Shown here in pieces: positions 59,203 to 64,000 of a stretch of 64,000 bases of DNA. Source of the stretch: Kangiella shandongensis (GTDB lineage Bacteria; Pseudomonadota; Gammaproteobacteria; Enterobacterales; Kangiellaceae); NCBI RefSeq assembly GCF_020005365.1, contig NZ_JACNML010000003.1:286283-350282 (forward strand), read 5' to 3'. Under the pieces are notes generated by a model, which was not told the origin of the DNA, searched no databases, and worked only from the letters and a program-made list of their open reading frames with translations. Each line of letters starts with the position of its first letter. Positions within the stretch are counted from its first letter, which is position 1. A program made the position numbers and the translations under genes.

Positions 59203-59997
59203 GTGACACTCTACTTTCAAGTTTTAACCGGACTCACTTACCTTGGCCTGGCCCTGTTTCTGGTGCGTCGTCTAAAACACCCTGAGAAGCAGGTCCCCGA
59301 GTGGGGCAAATGGTTGCCTTTCATTCCTGCCGCCTGTCATCTTTTCACGGTCTATCTATTGATTGAGCGGTCCAGCAACGGTGGCCAAAATCTGTCACTG
59401 CTAAATTTAGTTTCACTGGTTACTTTAATCTTAGTATTGCTGGTGGCGGTTTATCGCTTCAGCAAGCAGACTCCACATTTAATGTTATACACTGCAGTGA
59501 TTGCAGGTATAGCCAGCTTACTGACCATTTTCCCCGAAGAACCCGAAATCGCTAACTTCGACGGTAATACACTGGGTATTATTCACGTTTGGCTGGCTAT
59601 TATCGGCTTTAGCTTATTGCTTGCGGCAACCCTACAAAGTATTCTGGTTTTGGTACTCCATGACAAGCTTCGCCACAAGCCCGGTGATATCCATCCATTA
59701 TTACCACCCTTATTGGAAATGGAGCACTTCCTGTCAGCATTAGTTTTATCAGGGATTATCAGCCTTGGTGTGGCTTTTGCACTGGTCTTTGGGTTACCAG
59801 AAACCGTGGTAGAAAACCAACCGCTACACAAAATTATCCTGTCCGTTTTAGCCTGGTTCAGCTTCTGTACATTTTACATCGGTTATAAGACGTCAAAGTT
59901 GAGTGGTATTCGGTTTGCCAGACTGTGTATTATCGCCTTCGTTATTTTAAGTTTAGGATTTATCGGCACCAAGCTGGTCTTACAGTACATAGTATAA
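59203..59997 (+). CDS. ypjD: YpjD/CcsA-like (HemX) membrane protein
   Basis: 264 residues with eight or so membrane segments, beginning at GTG 59203. The cytochrome c assembly family's tryptophan-rich loop is missing, but GIIHVWLAIIGFSLLLAA and HPLLPPLLEMEHFLSALVLSGI resemble the CcsA-related HemX/YpjD group, which keeps the conserved histidines. The neighbour yfjD-like gene and ffh on the other side fit the E. coli order. The role is not settled; a part in haem or cytochrome handling is usually supposed. No good ribosome site is seen. Confidence 0.85.
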   Translation: MTLYFQVLTGLTYLGLALFLVRRLKHPEKQVPEWGKWLPFIPAACHLFTVYLLIERSSNGGQNLSLLNLVSLVTLILVLLVAVYRFSKQTPHLMLYTAVIAGIASLLTIFPEEPEIANFDGNTLGIIHVWLAIIGFSLLLAATLQSILVLVLHDKLRHKPGDIHPLLPPLLEMEHFLSALVLSGIISLGVAFALVFGLPETVVENQPLHKIILSVLAWFSFCTFYIGYKTSKLSGIRFARLCIIAFVILSLGFIGTKLVLQYIV

Positions 59998-60016
59998 TAA
60001 TGATACGGGGTTAATT

Positions 60017-61303
60017 TTGGAATCACTGTCGACGGGAGTCCTTTTCTTAATATTGGCGTTACTGATCTTGTTATCCAGTTTTTTTTCAAGTTCAGAAACC
60101 GGCATGATGTCACTCAATCGTTACCGATTAAAGCACCGAGCACGCAATGGTGATAAAAGTGCGAAAAGAGTCTATAACATGCTGAAACGCCCTGATAAAT
60201 TATTAGGCCTGATATTACTTGGTAATAATATCGTTAATATTCTGGCCTCGGCTATTGCCACCGTTATTGCGATTCGCTTCTGGGGTGAAGGCGGTATTTT
60301 TGCCGCAACCTTGATGCTAACGGTAGTTATTCTGATTTTTGCCGAAGTCACCCCAAAAACCCTCGCTGCCTTATACCCTGAAAAAATATCTTTTTTCGCC
60401 GCACCGATCCTTAAGGCTTTATCCAGTATCTTCCACCCCGCTGTAAAGCTTATCAGTTTCCTCGCTAATAACCTGCTGAAACTATTTGGCGTCAATGCCG
60501 ATCCGGATCAGGAAGATCATCTAAGTCAGGAAGAGTTAAGAACCGTAGTCAATGAGGCTGGCGCCATGATTCCGCGCCGTCACCAGAAAATGTTGCTGAG
60601 TATCCTCGATCTGGAAACGGTGTCAGTGGATGACATTATGGTGCCACGTAATGAAATTATTGGTATCGATCTGAACGACGACATTGATTACATTCGCGAA
60701 CAGGTCCGTAACAGTATCCACACGCGACTGCTGGTCTTCCGTAGTGAGATTGATGGCGTTGAAGGTTTTTTACACGCCCGAAACTTTGGTCGTGTACTGG
60801 AGATGGAGTCCAGCGTCCCTGAGGACATTGTGAAGTTTCTCGATCCAATTTACTATGTTCCGGAAGGTACGCCATTACACACCCAGTTAATGAAGTTTCA
60901 GCACAAGCGCGACAGAGTTGGCCTGGTTGTTGATGAATACGGTGACATCGAGGGATTAGTTACGCTGGATGATATCCTCGAAGAAATCGTTGGTGACTTT
61001 ACCACTGAAATGTCCAGCATTAATCGTGATATCCAGAAAGATGGCGACGATGCTTATTTGATCGATGCTACCGTGACCGTCCGCGATTTAAATAAAATTC
61101 TAGACTGGAACTTACCAACAGAAGGTCCTAAAACACTTAACGGACTGATTACAGAGTATTTAGAAACCATACCGCAGTCGGGCACCTGTTTGCGCCTTTA
61201 TGGTTATCCCATGGAAATCTTGCAGATTAAAGACAATATCGTCAAAAGCGTCAGGGCCATGCCGCAACTTTATACGCCACCGGCTGACACTCAATCATAT
61301 TAG
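60017..61303 (+). CDS. yfjD: CNNM/CorC-type transporter-regulator (YfjD-like)
   Basis: 428 residues from the TTG at 60017, with GGGG 7 bases upstream. DUF21/CNNM membrane domain (about 1-185: three to four segments; SSETGMMSLNRYRLKHRAR is the hallmark), two CBS domains (about 200-325: DIMVPRNEIIGIDLN, VVDEYGDIEGLVTLDDILEEI) and a C-terminal CorC/HlyC domain (about 340-420). The family is associated with magnesium or cobalt efflux; exact role in this gene is inferred. It sits 19 bases after ypjD and 8 bases before the exporter gene. Confidence 0.92.
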   Translation: MESLSTGVLFLILALLILLSSFFSSSETGMMSLNRYRLKHRARNGDKSAKRVYNMLKRPDKLLGLILLGNNIVNILASAIATVIAIRFWGEGGIFAATLMLTVVILIFAEVTPKTLAALYPEKISFFAAPILKALSSIFHPAVKLISFLANNLLKLFGVNADPDQEDHLSQEELRTVVNEAGAMIPRRHQKMLLSILDLETVSVDDIMVPRNEIIGIDLNDDIDYIREQVRNSIHTRLLVFRSEIDGVEGFLHARNFGRVLEMESSVPEDIVKFLDPIYYVPEGTPLHTQLMKFQHKRDRVGLVVDEYGDIEGLVTLDDILEEIVGDFTTEMSSINRDIQKDGDDAYLIDATVTVRDLNKILDWNLPTEGPKTLNGLITEYLETIPQSGTCLRLYGYPMEILQIKDNIVKSVRAMPQLYTPPADTQSY

Positions 61304-61311
61304 GAACAACG

Positions 61312-63795
61312 ATGACAAAACCAAAAGAGAACTTTTTCTTTAACCTTTATCAAAAGCTTATATTGAATCATCCTCTTATCAGTTTAATTGTCGTCATTCT
61401 GTTGACGCTATTGGCTGCCAGTCAGCTTCCTAAATTCAGGCTCGATGCATCCGGCGAGTCATTGGTACTGGAAAATGACAAGTCGCTCTCTTACTACCGC
61501 CAAGTCAACAAACAGTATGGCTCGGATGACTTTCTGATCATTACCTGGCAGCCCAATAAAGGATTAATGAGTAACGAGTCAATTGACGGGCTGCAAAAAC
61601 TAACCAGTGAACTAAAAGAAATACAAACCGTATCCACCATTAACAGCATTTTAAATGTGCCGCTGCTTCAGGGCATAACCTTAGACGATGCGTTAGATGG
61701 TGAGATTCCGACCCTCACAAGCAATGGGGTCAATAAACAGAAAGCTTTGCAGGAGTTTACCTCCAGCCCCATCTATAAGAACCTGTTAGTTGGTGAAGAT
61801 GGCGACACCAGCGCCATTCAAATCAATTTTGAGCGAGATAAAAAGTATTTTGAATTACTCAATGCTCGTGACGACTTAAGAAAGCAAAAAGCCACCAAAG
61901 GCTCTCTTTCTAAAGACGAGCAAGCAAAGCTATCGCAGCTGGAAGCTGAGTTCGACACCTACAGCAAACTAGTTTCTGATCGAACCAGCAGCATTATTGA
62001 AGAAGTCAGAACCATCATGGACGACTACCGTGATATTGCCACTATGCACCTTGGCGGTATCTCCATGATTACCAATGATATGCTGACCTTTATCCAGCAC
62101 GACATTACCGTGTTCGGGATTGGCATTATCCTCTTCATCATGATTGCCCTGTTCGTCTTCTTTGGCAAACTACGCTGGGTGGTGTTGCCTCTGTTCTCCT
62201 GCATCGTGTCAGTCCTTATGCTGGCTGGATTACTGAGTTTTCTGGATTGGCGAATTACCGTCATATCCTCCAACTTCCCGTCGATCCTGCTGATCGTTAT
62301 TCTGGCGCTGAACGTACACCTGGCCGTTTATTACCGTGACTATATTTCTGCCAACCCCAGCTCAGATTTAAAACTGCGTGTTTCAACCACCGTACGCACC
62401 ATGTTCTGGCCTTGCTTCTATACCGCCTTGACGACAATCGTTGCATTCGTCTCATTGCTTATTAGCGGTATCCGTCCGGTTATTGACTTCGGCTGGATTA
62501 TGACCATTGGTATTGTTATCGGTTTCGTTACTACTTTTATTATTTTCCCAAGCTTTATTCAGTTACTGAAGAAAGATACGCACACCAGCGGCAAAAGTAT
62601 TACTTATAAAATCACTAACTGGATTTATAGCTTCAGCGTGAACTTTAAACCACTGATCTTTTTGTTAGCGGTTGCCATGATAGCCTTTAGCGTCTACGGC
62701 ATTACTCAACTAAAGGTAGAAAACCGTTTTATTGACTACTTTAAACCCAGCACAGAAATTTATCAGGGCATGACGGTCATTGATACCAAGTTAGGGGGAA
62801 CAACTCCACTCGATATCGTCATTGATAAAGGCGAAGAAGAATCTATTATTGCTGACGATGAATTCGCGGATGAATTTGGTGATGAGTTCGATAGCGCAAT
62901 TTATGATCCAGGCTATTGGTTTACATCAAGTAAACTGCAACAAGTCGAGAAAGTTCATGATTATATTGATAGCTTGTCAGTGACAGGGAAAGTTCAGTCT
63001 ATCGCAACCTACGCCAAAGTTCTGAAAAACATGAATGGCGGTACTTATCCAGACGAGGTCACACTGAGCCTGGCACACCAGAAATCACCAGATAACGTCA
63101 AAAGTACTTTAATGACACCTTATCTGTCAGAAGATGGCGATCAGATTCGAATCAATATTCGTGTCGAAGAAACCAACCACGACCTGAAGCGTGCAGAGCT
63201 TATCGATACCATTAATCAGTATATCGTCAACGAAGCCGGTATTGAGCAGGACAGAGTTCACTTCACTGGAATGTTGGTGCTATATAACAACATGCTGGAA
63301 AGCCTGTTCGACTCACAGATCATGACCATTGGTGCCGTTTATCTGGCGATTTTATTAATGTTCATTATCCTGTTCCGCTCTTTTGTACTGGCAATCCTGG
63401 CGACAATTCCTAACGCCTTATCAGCCGCCTTGGTTCTTGGCATTATGGGTTGGATGGGCGTTCCGATGGATATGATGACCATTACCATCGCCGCCATTGT
63501 CATTGGTATTGCCGTGGACAACTCGATTCACTACGTGCATCGCTTTAAAGCTGAATTTATTAAAGATAATGACTACTTAGCTACCATGAAACGCTGCCAC
63601 GGCAGCATTGGTAAAGCCATTTACTATACCGGCGTCACCGTTATTGTTGGCTTTGCCATCCTGGCCTTATCAGAATTTATCCCATCGATTTACTTCGGCT
63701 TACTCACGGGTTTCGCCATGGCTGTCGCCCTGTTCTTAAACCTAACCCTGCTACCACTAATGCTCATAACGGTTAAGCCTTTAAAAACTAACTAA
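61312..63795 (+). CDS. MMPL/RND-superfamily exporter
   Basis: 827 residues, with about twelve membrane segments in two sets (about 20-40 with 256-400, and 450-470 with 680-820) and two large periplasmic loops. This is the predicted-exporter (COG1033/MMPL) topology, e.g. FIQHDITVFGIGIILFI and the second-half DNSIHYVHRFKAEF with the charged residues of the proton relay. It is in one unit with ypjD and yfjD. Lipid or hopanoid transport is known for some relatives, so a role in envelope lipid export is possible, but the cargo cannot be told. Confidence 0.9.
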   Translation: MTKPKENFFFNLYQKLILNHPLISLIVVILLTLLAASQLPKFRLDASGESLVLENDKSLSYYRQVNKQYGSDDFLIITWQPNKGLMSNESIDGLQKLTSELKEIQTVSTINSILNVPLLQGITLDDALDGEIPTLTSNGVNKQKALQEFTSSPIYKNLLVGEDGDTSAIQINFERDKKYFELLNARDDLRKQKATKGSLSKDEQAKLSQLEAEFDTYSKLVSDRTSSIIEEVRTIMDDYRDIATMHLGGISMITNDMLTFIQHDITVFGIGIILFIMIALFVFFGKLRWVVLPLFSCIVSVLMLAGLLSFLDWRITVISSNFPSILLIVILALNVHLAVYYRDYISANPSSDLKLRVSTTVRTMFWPCFYTALTTIVAFVSLLISGIRPVIDFGWIMTIGIVIGFVTTFIIFPSFIQLLKKDTHTSGKSITYKITNWIYSFSVNFKPLIFLLAVAMIAFSVYGITQLKVENRFIDYFKPSTEIYQGMTVIDTKLGGTTPLDIVIDKGEEESIIADDEFADEFGDEFDSAIYDPGYWFTSSKLQQVEKVHDYIDSLSVTGKVQSIATYAKVLKNMNGGTYPDEVTLSLAHQKSPDNVKSTLMTPYLSEDGDQIRINIRVEETNHDLKRAELIDTINQYIVNEAGIEQDRVHFTGMLVLYNNMLESLFDSQIMTIGAVYLAILLMFIILFRSFVLAILATIPNALSAALVLGIMGWMGVPMDMMTITIAAIVIGIAVDNSIHYVHRFKAEFIKDNDYLATMKRCHGSIGKAIYYTGVTVIVGFAILALSEFIPSIYFGLLTGFAMAVALFLNLTLLPLMLITVKPLKTN

Positions 63796-63821
63796 CTGTC
63801 TTCAGCTCCTTAGTAAGAAAT

Positions 63822-63849
63822 AAAAAGCCCTCTGTCTCTTAGAGGGCTT
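63822..63849. terminator. hairpin after the MMPL exporter gene
   Basis: AAGCCCTCT and AGAGGGCTT pair across a seven-base loop. No U tract follows on the plus strand (AATAGG), but an A-rich stretch precedes it, so as a terminator it would work better for transcripts coming from the right. Confidence 0.55.
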
Positions 63850-63873
63850 AATAGGAGAACCATCAGCTAGCAT

Positions 63874-64000
63874 TGAATCGCCCCGATATTCCTAGACACT
63901 TTTTAGCTATACAATGAAGCTAAAGAGGAGAATGAAATGTCATCCAAGCGATATACCGAAGAATTTAAAATTCAGGCCGTCAAGCACATTACAGAAAGCG
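63874..64000 (+). mobile_element. IS3-family insertion sequence, left end (cut by the window)
   Basis: The sequence TGAATCGCCCCGATATTCCT starting at 63874 reads like the terminal inverted repeat of IS3-group elements, and a transposase orfA begins 63 bases inside. The right end is outside the window, so neither the target duplication nor the full length can be seen. Confidence 0.75.
63937..64000 (+). CDS. IS3-family transposase OrfA, N-terminal fragment
   Basis: 21 codons to the window edge: MSSKRYTEEFKIQAVKHITES. The K-R/K-Y-x-E-E-F-K-x-x-A-V motif is the start of the helix-turn-helix of IS3 OrfA proteins. GAGGAG stands upstream of the ATG at 63937. The rest is missing. Confidence 0.85.
   Translation, partial: MSSKRYTEEFKIQAVKHITES

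Overview
The window is chromosomal DNA of a marine-type gammaproteobacterium. Housekeeping gene order (relA/mazG/pyrG/kdsA/eno/ftsB/ispD; truD/surE/pcm/nlpD; ffh/rpsP/rimM/trmD/rplS; xerD/dsbC/recJ; barA next to rlmD) is that of Gammaproteobacteria, and the protein sequences look most like Kangiella or a close relative. The genus is an inference from remembered similarity, not from a search.

Layout. 1-8870: a truncated VOC protein, an AT-rich lipoprotein/S9-peptidase pair, yciO and rnm (minus strand), yciB-yciI-bolA-like and small accessory genes (plus strand), then an unrecognised cysteine/histidine-containing protein with a lipoprotein partner. 8939-13601 (minus): ispF-truD-surE-pcm-yqaA-nlpD. 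13622-20602 (minus): a complete, compact and unusual histidine operon in seven genes, hisG-hisC/HAD-hisB-hisH-hisF-hisA/I/E-hisD, with two gene fusions. 20644-20986: its leader, which holds two successive polyhistidine leader peptides, each followed by its own terminator and each with an antiterminator that can be read from the sequence. 21008-23190: acetyltransferase, glnK, amtB and two NtrC-like boxes. 23259-26270: a large lipoprotein metallopeptidase. 26364-35157: ispD-ftsB-eno-kdsA-pyrG, yaiI (opposite strand), mazG and relA. 35406-40558: katG, a universal stress protein, accessory genes and three non-coding inverted-repeat elements. 40571-46755: rlmD, an exonuclease, and a periplasmic binding protein overlapping barA. 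46752-53814: mtaB, mscS, a lipoprotein, recJ, a Mth938-like protein, dsbC, xerD. 53938-58844: a secreted protein, rplS-trmD-rimM-rpsP, a Cys/Met-rich periplasmic protein, ffh. 59203-63795: ypjD-like, yfjD-like and an MMPL/RND exporter. 63874-64000: the left end of an IS3-family element cut by the window edge.

The main novelty is the nitrogen/histidine island lying between ispD and ispF, which are normally neighbours. All ten histidine-pathway activities can be assigned to seven translationally coupled genes. A HAD phosphatase fused to the aminotransferase probably supplies the histidinol-phosphatase step that the short HisB lacks, and HisA is fused to HisI and HisE. Two tandem attenuators precede hisG, and the essential ispF-truD series begins only 20 bp behind hisD with no terminator between, so histidine supply may affect isoprenoid and RNA-modification genes. 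No tRNA, rRNA, CRISPR array or prophage was seen.
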